Source: Pseudomonadota bacterium (lineage in GTDB: Bacteria; Pseudomonadota; Gammaproteobacteria; Steroidobacterales; Steroidobacteraceae). From it: a stretch of 35,914 nt of DNA. The position numbers and the translations under genes were made by a program. The DNA lies in the NCBI GenBank assembly GCA_019352035.1, contig JABBNZ010000016.1, positions 33,556 through 69,469 of the forward strand, read 5' to 3'. Shown in pieces: positions 1 to 8,101 of this stretch (positions are counted from its first letter, which is position 1; the number at the start of each line of letters is the position of its first letter). Under the pieces are notes generated by a model. The model was given only the letters and a program-made list of their open reading frames with translations. It searched no databases and was not told where the DNA came from.

Positions 1-997
1 CCACCACATAGACGTCCGCGGCCCCCGCCGCGGGCGCCTGCCCGGCCTGCACGAGCAGCTCCACGACCCGCTCAACGCCCATCGCGAAACCGATTCCCGG
101 CGTCGGCTCGCCGCCGAGCTGCTCGATCAGCCCATCGTAGCGGCCGCCGGAGCATACGGCATCTTGGGCGCCGAGTGCGTCCGTGATCCACTCGAACACC
201 GTGCGGCTGTAGTAGTCCAGGCCGCGGACCAGCCGCGGGTTGATGCGGTAGGGGATGCCGATCGACTCCAGCGCCGCGCACAGCGCATCGAAGTGCGCGC
301 GGGACTGCGGGTCCAGATGATCGGTGAGGAGCGGCGCGCCCGCAATGATGGCGTGCATCTGCGGATTCTTGCTGTCGAGGATCCGCAGCGGATTGCCGCC
401 GAGGCGCCGCAGGCTGTCGGCATCGAGCGCGCCCTCGTGCTGGCGGAAGTATCCGACCAGCGCCTCGCGGTAGGCGCGCCGCGAGTCCGGCATGCCCAGG
501 GAATTGATCTCGAGCCGGACCCGCTCGATCCCGAGCCGGCGCCAGAGCCGCGCCGTCAGGGCGATCAGCTCCGCATCGACGTCGGGACCTGGGATGCCGA
601 CCGCCTCCACATCGATCTGGTTGAACTGACGGTAACGGCCCTTCTGCGGCCGCTCGTGGCGGAACATGGGGCCCACGCACCAGAGCTTGTGCCGCTGGCC
701 GCGCAGCATCCCGTTCGAGATGAGCGCGCGCATGATGCCGGCGGTCGCCTCCGGGCGCAGGGTCAGGCTCTCCCCGCCCTGATCGGAGAAGGTGTACATC
801 TCCTTCTCGACGACGTCGGTGTATTCGCCGATGGCGCGCTTGAAGAGCCCGGTGTGCTCGACGACCGGCACCCGGATCTCCTCGTAGCCGTAGGACCGGA
901 GCAGGTCGCGTGCGCACCCCTCCAGCCGCTGCCAGGCCGCGATCTCCGCGGGCAGGACATCGTTCATCCCACGGACCGGCTGGATTTCGACCGTCAA
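1..997 (-). CDS. hisS: Histidyl-tRNA synthetase, C-terminus beyond window
   Basis: Charges tRNA-His with histidine in the cytoplasm. About 332 N-terminal residues are visible; the C-terminal end, including most of the anticodon-binding domain, lies outside the window. The N-terminus reads [14 protein letters not shown]. Class II motif 2 ([15 protein letters not shown]) and the histidine-specific motif [15 protein letters not shown] are both intact. The TTG start at 997-995 is chosen because it lies two bases after the stop of the upstream rodZ-like gene and has a GGGAGG ribosome site at 1008-1003, inside the end of that gene. The next in-frame ATG (967) would remove conserved residues. It is the last visible gene of the ndk-rlmN-pilW-rodZ-hisS run and is probably translated by coupling. 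Identification is firm; the start is likely. Confidence 0.96.
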   Translation of the reverse strand, partial: MTVEIQPVRGMNDVLPAEIAAWQRLEGCARDLLRSYGYEEIRVPVVEHTGLFKRAIGEYTDVVEKEMYTFSDQGGESLTLRPEATAGIMRALISNGMLRGQRHKLWCVGPMFRHERPQKGRYRQFNQIDVEAVGIPGPDVDAELIALTARLWRRLGIERVRLEINSLGMPDSRRAYREALVGYFRQHEGALDADSLRRLGGNPLRILDSKNPQMHAIIAGAPLLTDHLDPQSRAHFDALCAALESIGIPYRINPRLVRGLDYYSRTVFEWITDALGAQDAVCSGGRYDGLIEQLGGEPTPGIGFAMGVERVVELLVQAGQAPAAGAADVYVV

Positions 998-998
998 C

Positions 999-1862
999 TC
1001 AACCTCCCTTCTTCGGCGGCGCGGGCAGCACCCGGCCGTCGGCGGCGATCAGGAATCGCGCAGTGTGATCGGAGCGCACGAAGCGCGCGATCGACGCCTC
1101 GTGACCGCCCACCTCGATCGTGACGCCATCGGCGTCCCCCAACATGACGCTGAGCGGCGGCACCCCTGCGAGCTGTCGCGTCGCAGGTCCGGTGGACATG
1201 CCATAGAGCAGGCGCCGGCCGGTGCCGTCGTAGACCTCCGTCCAGCTGTCGGCGGAGTACTTGAGCGTGGCGTCGATTTCCCCCCTCGCCGAGGCGCCGG
1301 GCTTCGCCACTTGACCTGCCGTCGATGACGGCCGGGGCACTATCGCTGTGGCGGGCGCGGCCGACGGGACGGGCCCGGATGCCGATGCCGGCGAGGCGAC
1401 CGTGCCGGTGCCCGGCTGAGGAGTGAGCGGCAGCTGCTGCGCGAGCGGGACCCCTCGCGTTGGGATCGCCACCGGTTGCGCCCCCGATTGCCGATCCCAG
1501 AGCGTGAGGCCCCACCAGATGCCGGCCGCCACCGCCAACAGGATCACCGCGGCCACAACCGGCACGATGAGCCTGCCCGCATCGGCCGGGGGCGCCTTGG
1601 CGATGCGAGTCAGGTCGGGGGCCGCAATGCGCGTGCTCCGAGAGTAGAGCTCGAACAGCGCCGCCGCGGGCTCCCCCACCAGTTCCGCGTAGTGCCGCAG
1701 GTGCCCTTTGGCATACACCGGCGCACCGAGCGCCTCGAAGTCATCGGCCTCGAGGGCCTCGAGAATCTCGGGGTCGACGTGCAGCTTCTCCGCCGCCTGC
1801 AGAATGGTGAGGCGGCTGCGCTCACGGGCGCTGCGCAGCCGCGCGCCAATGCTTTCGGACAT
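999..1862 (-). CDS. rodZ: RodZ-like helix-turn-helix membrane protein
   Basis: A 287-residue bitopic protein with the RodZ layout: an N-terminal cytoplasmic helix-turn-helix of the Xre/HTH_25 kind (about residues 3-75), one membrane segment (about 98-121), a Ser/Pro/Ala-rich periplasmic linker, and a C-terminal DUF4115-like beta domain (about 205-280). In known relatives RodZ links the MreB cytoskeleton to the cell-wall elongation machinery. The ATG at 1862 ([14 protein letters not shown]) is chosen because the domain begins there; extending upstream would run into the end of pilW. It lies 5 bp after pilW, and its 3' end carries the hisS ribosome site. Position in the ndk-pilW-hisS cluster supports the call. 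No mreB is in the window, so the cell-shape role is taken from the family. Confidence 0.88.
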   Translation of the reverse strand: MSESIGARLRSARERSRLTILQAAEKLHVDPEILEALEADDFEALGAPVYAKGHLRHYAELVGEPAAALFELYSRSTRIAAPDLTRIAKAPPADAGRLIVPVVAAVILLAVAAGIWWGLTLWDRQSGAQPVAIPTRGVPLAQQLPLTPQPGTGTVASPASASGPVPSAAPATAIVPRPSSTAGQVAKPGASARGEIDATLKYSADSWTEVYDGTGRRLLYGMSTGPATRQLAGVPPLSVMLGDADGVTIEVGGHEASIARFVRSDHTARFLIAADGRVLPAPPKKGG

Positions 1863-1867
1863 GGCCG

Positions 1868-2650
1868 TCAGCCCGGGTTGCGGCCGAGATCGGCGAGCGC
1901 CCGCGCCTGCGCCGAGTTCGGGAAGTCGAGCTGCAGCCGCCGGGCGTAGAGCTCCGCATCGAGCGGGTCCTTCTGGGCCCGCGTCACCTTCACGGCCAGC
2001 AGCAGCAGATCCGGGGTGCCGTGATTGGAGGCGAGGAATGCATCGATCTCCTGCCGTGCCTGCGCGAGCTTGCCCTCGGAGTAATCGAGATCCGCGAGCT
2101 CCCACGCGGCCTGCCCGAAGTTGGGCCGTACCGCCAGAGCGTTTCTGAACATCTGCGCCGCCTCCACGTTCCGGTGGGCGGAGCGCAGGCAGATACCCGC
2201 ATTCTCGTACGCGAACTCCGGCGTCATGTAGAGCGGATTGTTGGCTGCCTCCGTGAAGATCTTCACGCCCTTGTCGATCCGGCCGACGCTGCAGAGGTAA
2301 ACCGCGTAGTTGTTCTGGTAATCGGGGTTCTTGGGCGCGAGCCGCAGCGCTTCGCGGAATTCCCGGTCGGCCTTCTTCGGCTCGCGCAGTCGGGCGAAAA
2401 GCAGGGCGCGAGCACTATGCACGTCCGGCGAGCCGGGGTTCTCCCGCAGTGCGCGATCGAGCGTCCTCTGCGCCACGGCGAGCTGGCCGCGGCGCATGAA
2501 AGCGATTCCGAGCTCCGTGTTGTAGATGGCGGCATTGTGGCGCTGCTGTATCGCCTGTTGATTCGCACAGCCTCCCAGGCCGCCCGCGAGCAGCGCGGCG
2601 CCCATCACGGCGGCAGCGACGCCAGATTTATTCCGCGTCGGCCGGGTCAC
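1868..2650 (-). CDS. pilW: Type IV pilus biogenesis lipoprotein PilW/PilF (TPR)
   Basis: A 260-residue outer-membrane lipoprotein of the PilW/PilF family, needed in relatives for assembly and stability of the PilQ secretin in type IV pili. The N-terminus has a short basic stretch, a hydrophobic core and a lipobox LGGC with the acylated cysteine at residue 28. The rest is a series of tetratricopeptide repeats from about residue 40 onward, for example the repeat containing [18 protein letters not shown]. The start codon overlaps the end of rlmN by 4 bp (ATGA), indicating coupled translation, and rodZ follows after 5 bp. The same order occurs in Pseudomonas-type genomes. No other pilus genes are here. 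Confidence 0.93.
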   Translation of the reverse strand: MTRPTRNKSGVAAAVMGAALLAGGLGGCANQQAIQQRHNAAIYNTELGIAFMRRGQLAVAQRTLDRALRENPGSPDVHSARALLFARLREPKKADREFREALRLAPKNPDYQNNYAVYLCSVGRIDKGVKIFTEAANNPLYMTPEFAYENAGICLRSAHRNVEAAQMFRNALAVRPNFGQAAWELADLDYSEGKLAQARQEIDAFLASNHGTPDLLLLAVKVTRAQKDPLDAELYARRLQLDFPNSAQARALADLGRNPG

Positions 2651-3771
2651 GCCCGCACCGCCACGCCGATCACCCGGCTGCCGAGCCGCACCGTCGTGCG
2701 ATCGATGACCCGCCCGGCGAGCTGCCCACAGGCCGCATCGATGTCATCGCCCCGGGTACGGCGCACCGTGGCCAGCACCCCGCGGCGGATCAGCTCATCC
2801 CGGAAGCGTTGCACCGCTTCCGGCGCGGAGCGGCCGTACCGGGTGCCCGGAAAGGGGTTGAACGGAATGAGGTTGACCTTCGCGGGATGCCCCGCGAGGA
2901 GACGGGCGAGAGCTCGCGCCTGCGCGGGCGAGTCGTTGACGCCGTCGAGCATGACGTACTCGAAGGTGACGCTGCGGCCGTTCTGCTCGTCGATGTAGTG
3001 CCAGCAGGCCTCGAGCAGCTCCGCGATCGGATGCCGGCGATTGATCGGGACCAGCTCGTTGCGCAGCTCGTCATCGGGCGCGTGCAAAGAGACGGCGAGC
3101 GCCACGTTGCTGTGCTCAGCGAGCTTGTAGATCTGGGGGACGAGCCCCGAGGTCGACAGTGTCACGCGCCGGCGCGACAGGTCGAAGCCGAAGTCATCGA
3201 GAAAGATCTCGAGCGCCGGCACCACGTTGCGGAAGTTGGCGAGCGGCTCGCCCATGCCCATCAGGACGACATTGGTCACGATGCGCTCGCGGGCGCAGTC
3301 ATGCGCGAAGGAGCCTTCGAGCTCGCGGTTGGCCAGCCACACCTGGCCCACGATCTCCGCCGTGGTGAGGTTGCGGTTGAACCCCTGTTGCGCCGTCGAG
3401 CAGAACGAGCAGTCGAGCGCACAGCCGACCTGCGAGGAGATGCAGAGGGTGCCGCGGTCCGCCTCCGGGATGAAGACCATCTCGAAAGCCTGGGACGAAT
3501 CGGCCCGCAGCAGCCATTTGCGCGTGCCGTCGGCGGACTGCTGCGAGGTGACGATCTCAGGCGTGGCGATGCAGGCGCGCTCGGCGAGCCGGGCGCGGAA
3601 GTCCTTGGCCAGGTCCGTCATGCGCTCGAACGAGGACTCGCCGCGCTTGTAGACCCAGTTCATGAGCTGCCGCGCGCGGAAGGGCTTGCTCCCGAGCTCC
3701 GCCACGAACGACTCGAGCGCCGGACGCGGCAGCCCGAGCAGATTCGTCGCGGTCGTCTCGGGGAGGCTCAT
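2647..3771 (-). CDS. rlmN: Dual-specificity 23S rRNA/tRNA adenine-C2 methyltransferase RlmN
   Basis: A radical-SAM enzyme that methylates C2 of adenosine in 23S rRNA (A2503 in E. coli) and in some tRNAs. The product is 374 residues, a usual length. The iron-sulfur motif CX3CX2C is present as C117, C121 and C124 (GCALDCSFC). A conserved C-terminal cysteine near residue 348 (DAACGQLAG) matches the methyl-carrying cysteine. Other family signatures are [12 protein letters not shown] and [11 protein letters not shown]. The ATG at 3771 (MSLPETT) is preferred over a longer upstream extension that would run towards ndk and has no family resemblance. It overlaps pilW by 4 bp and follows ndk by 16 bp, so it is in the same operon. 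Confidence 0.96.
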   Translation of the reverse strand: MSLPETTATNLLGLPRPALESFVAELGSKPFRARQLMNWVYKRGESSFERMTDLAKDFRARLAERACIATPEIVTSQQSADGTRKWLLRADSSQAFEMVFIPEADRGTLCISSQVGCALDCSFCSTAQQGFNRNLTTAEIVGQVWLANRELEGSFAHDCARERIVTNVVLMGMGEPLANFRNVVPALEIFLDDFGFDLSRRRVTLSTSGLVPQIYKLAEHSNVALAVSLHAPDDELRNELVPINRRHPIAELLEACWHYIDEQNGRSVTFEYVMLDGVNDSPAQARALARLLAGHPAKVNLIPFNPFPGTRYGRSAPEAVQRFRDELIRRGVLATVRRTRGDDIDAACGQLAGRVIDRTTVRLGSRVIGVAVRA

Positions 3772-3787
3772 GGCGCAGTTGCGCGGC

Positions 3788-4216
3788 TCAGCCGCGCGAA
3801 TGCAGCTCCGTGCCGCTGAAGAAGTAGGCGATCTCCTGGGCCGCCGTGTCCGGTGCATCCGAGCCGTGGACGACGTTCTGCTCGATGCTGAGCGCGAGAT
3901 CGGCGCGGATGGTGCCCGGAGCGGCCTTCTTCGGATCGGTGGCGCCCATGATCTCGCGGTTGCGCGCGATGGCGTTCTCGCCCTCGAGCACCTGCACGAT
4001 CACCGGACCCGAGGTCATGTAGCGCACCAGGTCCTTGTAGAACGGGCGCTCGCGGTGAACGGCGTAGAAACCCTCGGCCTCGCGCTCGGAGAGACGCAGC
4101 ATGCGGGCGGCAATGATGGTGAGGCCCGCCTTCTCGAAGCGGCGATAGACTTCGCCGATGAGATTGCGGCCGACGCCGTCGGGCTTGACGATGGACAGGG
4201 TGCGCTCGAGCGCCAT
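3788..4216 (-). CDS. ndk: Nucleoside diphosphate kinase
   Basis: Transfers the gamma phosphate between nucleoside tri- and diphosphates through a phosphohistidine intermediate, balancing NTP and dNTP pools. At 142 residues it has the standard length. The active-site histidine is H117 in NVVHGSDAP; the N-terminus [12 protein letters not shown] is typical. A ribosome site AAAGGA lies about 8 bases before the ATG. It is the first gene of the ndk-rlmN-pilW-rodZ-hisS run. The 231 bp upstream, to the end of iscA, hold no gene and presumably contain the operon promoter, although I found no convincing -35/-10 pair there. Confidence 0.97.
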   Translation of the reverse strand: MALERTLSIVKPDGVGRNLIGEVYRRFEKAGLTIIAARMLRLSEREAEGFYAVHRERPFYKDLVRYMTSGPVIVQVLEGENAIARNREIMGATDPKKAAPGTIRADLALSIEQNVVHGSDAPDTAAQEIAYFFSGTELHSRG

Positions 4217-4413
4217 TCGGGGGTCCTTTCGGGGTAGATATTCGGAACGCAGCCGCGCAGTTTAGCGCTCACTCAGCTGCAGCGCCAATTCGCGCGGCTT
4301 TCAACAGCCAGCCATTGCGCGGGCAAAGGCCGCCCGTTGCCCGGAGCACCTCCCCTCGCATTGGCGGATCTCGGGGGCCCGCGGGGCCGGTCCCGTCAAT
4401 GGTTTGGGCCGCC

Positions 4414-4440
4414 CACAAAATCGCTCCTGGCGATTATGTG
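4414..4440. repeat. Short hairpin, copy 1 of an AAAATCG-type element
   Basis: An inverted repeat with an 11-position stem (one mismatch) and a 5-base loop TCCTG; the left arm is CACAAAATCGC and the right arm GCGATTATGTG. It starts 8 bp downstream of the iscA stop. It could act as a weak terminator for iscA, but the T-run is poor. Two related elements with the same arm sequence and 5-base loops lie at 6355-6375 and 6425-6445. Confidence 0.6.
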
Positions 4441-4447
4441 AGCCCAT

Positions 4448-4771
4448 TTACACGTTGAAACTCTCTCCGCAGCCGCACTCGCCCTTGACGTTGGGGTTGC
4501 GGAAGCGGAATGCCTCGTTGAGGCCCTGCTTGACGAAGTCCACCGTGGTGCCGTCGATCAGCGGCAGGCTCTCCAGATCGACGCAGACCTTCACCCCCCG
4601 GTCCTCGAACACCAGGTCGCCGGCGTGGATCTCCTCGGCATAATTGACCACGTACGCGAAGCCCGAGCAGCCGGTCTTGCGCACCCCGAGGCGCAGGCCG
4701 ACGCCGTGCCCGCGCGCGGCAAGGAACGTCTTGATGCGGTTGGCGGCGGATTCTGTTAGCGAGATGGCCAT
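4448..4771 (-). CDS. iscA: Iron-sulfur cluster assembly protein IscA
   Basis: A-type Fe-S carrier of 107 residues, the same length as E. coli IscA. The three metal-binding cysteines are present: C35 (TGCSGFAY) and C99/C101 (ECGCGESF). The stretches [13 protein letters not shown] and [13 protein letters not shown] are close to IscA rather than ErpA or SufA, and the position right after the cysteine desulfurase supports IscA. It lies 9 bp downstream of the desulfurase fusion gene, so the two are probably co-transcribed. The genes that normally follow in isc operons (hscB, hscA, fdx, iscX) are missing; the next gene is ndk. An ErpA-like role after loss of the rest of the pathway is possible. Confidence 0.93.
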   Translation of the reverse strand: MAISLTESAANRIKTFLAARGHGVGLRLGVRKTGCSGFAYVVNYAEEIHAGDLVFEDRGVKVCVDLESLPLIDGTTVDFVKQGLNEAFRFRNPNVKGECGCGESFNV

Positions 4772-4780
4772 GGAGGGATT

Positions 4781-6319
4781 TTACTCCGGCTCGGGCCAGT
4801 GCCGGGCACAGTCCGCGAGCGCATCTTCGACCGCCAGCAGGCGTCCGAGTTTCTCGACGGGGACGGCAAACGCATCGGCCCACTCGACCGGCGTCCCCGG
4901 CGCCAGCTCCGCGCGGCTCCGGCCACGCAGCCGCTCGGCCACCCAGGCGGTAACAGCCACAGTATGGGGACAGCCGTAGGCTTTGAACAGTGCGCTCTTC
5001 ACGGTGCCCTCCCGTACGGCAAGCCTGAACCGGACCCAGACCTCCTGTCCCGGGCCTCCGGCTTCCCCCAGGGCCTCGCCCAGGCTGGCTTTTGCGGGCT
5101 CTGACGCAGGCGATAGCGCCCGCAGACGCGTGACCTCCCGACGTATGGCATCCACAGCGAGATCGATGTGCTCCGGGAGGCTGAACCGCCCATAACTCAG
5201 GCGCAACGTGCTCTGGGCCAGCTGCGTGTCCCTGCCCAGAGCGCGCAGCACATACGAGGGCTCCCCCGACGCGGAATTGCACGCGGATCCCGTGGAGAGC
5301 GCCAGCTCGCGCAGCCCCATGACCAGGCTCTCGCCCTCGATACCCTCGAAAGACACGCTGAGGATGCCCGGGACGCAGGGGGCGCCCTCCCCGTTCGCGT
5401 GGGCCCCGCCTAGGGTTGAGAGGCCCCTCCACAGCCGCTCCCGCAAGCCGTCAAGCCGCGCCCGCTCGGCAGACAGGACCCGCAAGGCAAGATCGCAGGC
5501 CACGCCGAAGCCTACGATCTGGTGGGTCGGGAGAGTTCCGGGCCGCAGCCCCCTTTCCTGTCCGCCGCCGAAGACGATCGGCTGCAGGTGTGCACGAGCT
5601 TCGCTGCGTACGTAGAGCGCTCCGATGCCCTTCGGGCCGTAGAGCTTGTGCGCCGTGAGGGACATGAAATCGAGCGGCAGGGTCCGGACATCGATCGGGA
5701 TCTTGCCGGCCGCCTGCGCGGCGTCGGTGTGAAAGAGCACCCCGCGCGACCGGCACAGCGCGCCGATCGCGGCGGCATCCTGGATCACGCCAATCTCGTT
5801 GTTGACGAGCATGATCGACACCAGCACCGTATCCGGGCGCAGAGCGGCCGCGACCGCTTGCGCATCGATGCGCCCGCTGCGGTCCGGCGACAGCAGCGTG
5901 ATCGCGAAGCCTTCCTTCTCGAGCCGCTTCACGGGGTCGAGCACGGCCTTGTGCTCGATCCGCGAGCTCACGATGTGCCTTCCCCGATGCGCATTGGCGC
6001 GCGCCGCGCCGAGGACGGCCAGGTTGTTGGACTCCGTGGCGCCGGAGGTGAAGACGATGTCCCCGGCCGCGGCGCCGATGAGCGCCGCGACCTCGGCACG
6101 CGCGCGCTCGATCCGCTCGGCGGCGCGGCGGCCGAAAGGATGCGCGGCCGAAGAGGCATTGCCGAGTCCATCGGGACCGGTCAGGCACCGCCCCACCGCC
6201 TCGGCCACGGCAGGATCCACGGGCGTGGTGGCGGCATAGTCCAGATAGACCGGCTCGGGGACGTTGCGAGGCCCGGTCCCTGTGCCCTCTGAAACCCGCG
6301 ATCGCCAGTCGGAATTCAC
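4781..6319 (-). CDS. iscS: Cysteine desulfurase IscS fused to degenerate IscU-like domain
   Basis: Residues about 22-405 form an IscS-type PLP-dependent cysteine desulfurase that takes sulfur from cysteine for Fe-S cluster assembly and tRNA thiolation. The PLP lysine is K225 (LTAHKLYGPKG), H123 is conserved, and the persulfide cysteine is C347 (STGSACNSASGEPSYVLRALG region). Residues about 420-505 align with the scaffold IscU: the stretch SALFKAYGCPHTVAVTAWV matches the region around the second IscU cysteine, kept here as C450. The first IscU cysteine with its aspartate (ACGD) and the third (HC) are absent, so this domain should not hold a cluster as IscU does. The GTG start at 6319 has no clear ribosome site and is uncertain. 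Length is 512 residues against about 404 for normal IscS. Position matches an iscS-iscU-iscA order collapsed into one gene. Confidence 0.93.
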   Translation of the reverse strand: MNSDWRSRVSEGTGTGPRNVPEPVYLDYAATTPVDPAVAEAVGRCLTGPDGLGNASSAAHPFGRRAAERIERARAEVAALIGAAAGDIVFTSGATESNNLAVLGAARANAHRGRHIVSSRIEHKAVLDPVKRLEKEGFAITLLSPDRSGRIDAQAVAAALRPDTVLVSIMLVNNEIGVIQDAAAIGALCRSRGVLFHTDAAQAAGKIPIDVRTLPLDFMSLTAHKLYGPKGIGALYVRSEARAHLQPIVFGGGQERGLRPGTLPTHQIVGFGVACDLALRVLSAERARLDGLRERLWRGLSTLGGAHANGEGAPCVPGILSVSFEGIEGESLVMGLRELALSTGSACNSASGEPSYVLRALGRDTQLAQSTLRLSYGRFSLPEHIDLAVDAIRREVTRLRALSPASEPAKASLGEALGEAGGPGQEVWVRFRLAVREGTVKSALFKAYGCPHTVAVTAWVAERLRGRSRAELAPGTPVEWADAFAVPVEKLGRLLAVEDALADCARHWPEPE

Positions 6320-6354
6320 CGGGAAACCCCTGCGGGCCGGCTGCCGCCATCCAC

Positions 6355-6375
6355 AAAATCGCCGGGAGCAATTTT
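6355..6375. repeat. Short hairpin, copy 2 of the AAAATCG-type element
   Basis: Inverted repeat AAAATCGC / GCAATTTT around a 5-base loop CGGGA with one mismatched position. It lies 35 bp upstream of the iscS-fusion start, in the gap where iscR (and cysE) would sit in Pseudomonas-type gene order. It is related in sequence to the elements at 4414-4440 and 6425-6445. Confidence 0.5.
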
Positions 6376-6424
6376 GAACGCCGTAGGCGGGCCCGCAGAG
6401 CCGCGGCGCAGGGACGTGCGAGGT

Positions 6425-6445
6425 AAAATCGTTGCGGACGATTTT
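6425..6445 (-). terminator. Hairpin after trmJ, copy 3 of the AAAATCG-type element
   Basis: Perfect 8-bp inverted repeat AAAATCGT / ACGATTTT with a 5-base loop, starting one base after the trmJ stop codon. Read on the minus strand the right arm ends in TTTT, so it could serve as a Rho-independent terminator for trmJ. It separates trmJ from the iscS fusion. Confidence 0.6.
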
Positions 6446-6446
6446 C

Positions 6447-7193
6447 TCACGGCCGGTCCGGGAAGGAGCCTGCCCGCCGCCGGCGGCTCTGCACCGCAGT
6501 CAGGATGCCCCGCAGGATGTTGACTTCGTTGCGATCGAGCGCAGCGCGCTGAAACAGCCGGCGCAGCCGCCCCATGAGATGCGTTCCGCCCTGGGTGCGG
6601 TCACGGAAGTCGATCTCCTCCAACACCTGGGCCAGGTGCTCGTAAAGCCTGCCCATTTCCGCCGGATCGGCGAGGGGACCCGCGGAAGGCGCCGGATCGA
6701 TCGGGACGCCCCGAGCGAGGAAGAGCTCGTAGGTCACGATCTGCACCGCCATGGCGAGGTTGAGCGATGGATAGGACTCGCTCGCCGGAATCCGGATCAG
6801 GAGGTGCGCGGCCTCGAGCTGCTCGTTGCTGAGACCCGCGCGCTCCGAGCCGAAGAGCACCGCCGCCGGACCCCGCCGCGATTCATGCAGCACCCGCTGC
6901 GCCGCATCGCGTACGTCCGCCACGCGGAAATACTGGTCTCGCGTCCGTGAGGTCGTGGCCAGGATGAGGCCGCAGCCGGCGACCGCTTCCTCGACGGTTG
7001 CGACGACGCGAGCGTTCGCCAGCACATCGTCCGCCCCGGAAGCGCGGGCGATCGCCTCGCTGTGCGGGAACTGGCGCGGATTGACCAGCACCAGCCGCTC
7101 CAGCCCCATGTTCTTCATGGCGCGGGCGACCGCCCCGATGTTTCCGGGGTGCGAGGGCTCGACGAGAACGATGCGGATATCAGGTTGATCCAT
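6447..7193 (-). CDS. trmJ: tRNA (cytidine/uridine-2'-O-)-methyltransferase TrmJ
   Basis: SPOUT-family enzyme that 2'-O-methylates nucleotide 32 in the anticodon loop of tRNAs. It has 248 residues, a usual length. Typical motifs are IRIVLVEPSHPGNIGAVARA at the N-terminus, AAVLFGSERAGLSNEQL in the middle and SLNLAMAVQIVTYEL, which forms the knotted SAM-binding site. The C-terminal RDRTQGGTHLMGRLRRLF region is also typical. The ATG at 7193 has no ribosome site; only 23 bp separate it from the divergent suhB start. Neighbours suhB and the isc genes are those seen in Pseudomonas, although cysE is missing here. Confidence 0.95.
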   Translation of the reverse strand: MDQPDIRIVLVEPSHPGNIGAVARAMKNMGLERLVLVNPRQFPHSEAIARASGADDVLANARVVATVEEAVAGCGLILATTSRTRDQYFRVADVRDAAQRVLHESRRGPAAVLFGSERAGLSNEQLEAAHLLIRIPASESYPSLNLAMAVQIVTYELFLARGVPIDPAPSAGPLADPAEMGRLYEHLAQVLEEIDFRDRTQGGTHLMGRLRRLFQRAALDRNEVNILRGILTAVQSRRRRAGSFPDRP

Positions 7194-7216
7194 GGCGATC
7201 TGATACCCTACGCGCC

Positions 7217-8017
7217 GTGCACCCGCTTCTCAATATTGCAATACGCGCCGCGCGCCGCGCCGGCGAGGTCATCGTCCGCAGCCTCAATCGGCTGGAGTCC
7301 CTCACCGTCACCTCCAAGGGGCGCAACGACTTCGTCAGCGAGGTCGACCGCAATGCGGAGCAGGAAATCATCGGTATCATCCACCGTCACTATCCCGACC
7401 ATGCGATCCTGGCCGAGGAGAGCGGCCGCAGCGGCGAGAACGACACGGTGTGGATCATCGATCCGCTCGACGGTACGACCAACTTCCTGCACGGCTTCCC
7501 GACCTTCGCGGTGTCCATCGCGTGCCAGCAGAAAGGCCGGCTCGAGCACGCGGTGGTGTATGACCCGATGCTGCAGGAGCTCTTCACCGCGACGCGCGGC
7601 AGCGGCGCGCACCTCGACAACCACCGCATCCGCGTGAGCAAGCAGCGCACGCTCGAGGGCGCCCTCATCGCCACGGGCTTCCCCTTCCGCGCGAACACGC
7701 GCTACATGGACGCATATCTGGCAATGCTCAAGGCGGCGATGCAGAGCACCGCGGGCGTGCGCCGCCCCGGGGCCGCGGCGCTCGATCTGGCTTATGTCGC
7801 CGCGGGCAGGACCGACGGCTTCTGGGAAATCGGACTCTCGCCCTGGGACACGGCGGCCGGAACGCTCCTCATCCAGGAGGCGGGAGGCCGCATCGGCACG
7901 CTCACGGGGGCGGAGTACTGCCAGGGCGGTGACGTGGTCGCCGGAACACCCAAGGTGTATGCCGCGCTGCTGGAGCTCTTCGCGCCGCACGTGCCGGACG
8001 CTTTGCGCGATTCCTGA
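7217..8017 (+). CDS. suhB: Inositol-1-monophosphatase family protein SuhB
   Basis: Mg-dependent phosphatase of the inositol monophosphatase family, 266 residues. In E. coli SuhB also binds NusA/RNA polymerase and takes part in rRNA antitermination. Metal-binding motifs are in place: E67 in LAEESG, DPLDGTTNFLHGF at 82-94, and the C-terminal GLSPWDTAAG. The GTG start at 7217 is supported by the N-terminus HPLLNIAIRAARRAGE, typical of SuhB. No ribosome site is visible and the divergent trmJ start is only 23 bp away, so the mRNA may be leaderless or the promoters may lie inside the opposing genes. Confidence 0.95.
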   Translation: MHPLLNIAIRAARRAGEVIVRSLNRLESLTVTSKGRNDFVSEVDRNAEQEIIGIIHRHYPDHAILAEESGRSGENDTVWIIDPLDGTTNFLHGFPTFAVSIACQQKGRLEHAVVYDPMLQELFTATRGSGAHLDNHRIRVSKQRTLEGALIATGFPFRANTRYMDAYLAMLKAAMQSTAGVRRPGAAALDLAYVAAGRTDGFWEIGLSPWDTAAGTLLIQEAGGRIGTLTGAEYCQGGDVVAGTPKVYAALLELFAPHVPDALRDS

Positions 8018-8101
8018 TTTGCGCCGATCCGCGCCCGCGGCACGTCTGCCGCCGGGGCCCTTGCTGGCTTTGACGGAACCGCTTGTGTAGAGTCCCGACG
8101 C

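Noticed and set aside
4448-4771. Calling the A-type carrier ErpA
   Set aside because: Length 107, the [13 protein letters not shown] and GECGCGESF stretches and the position after iscS all favour IscA.
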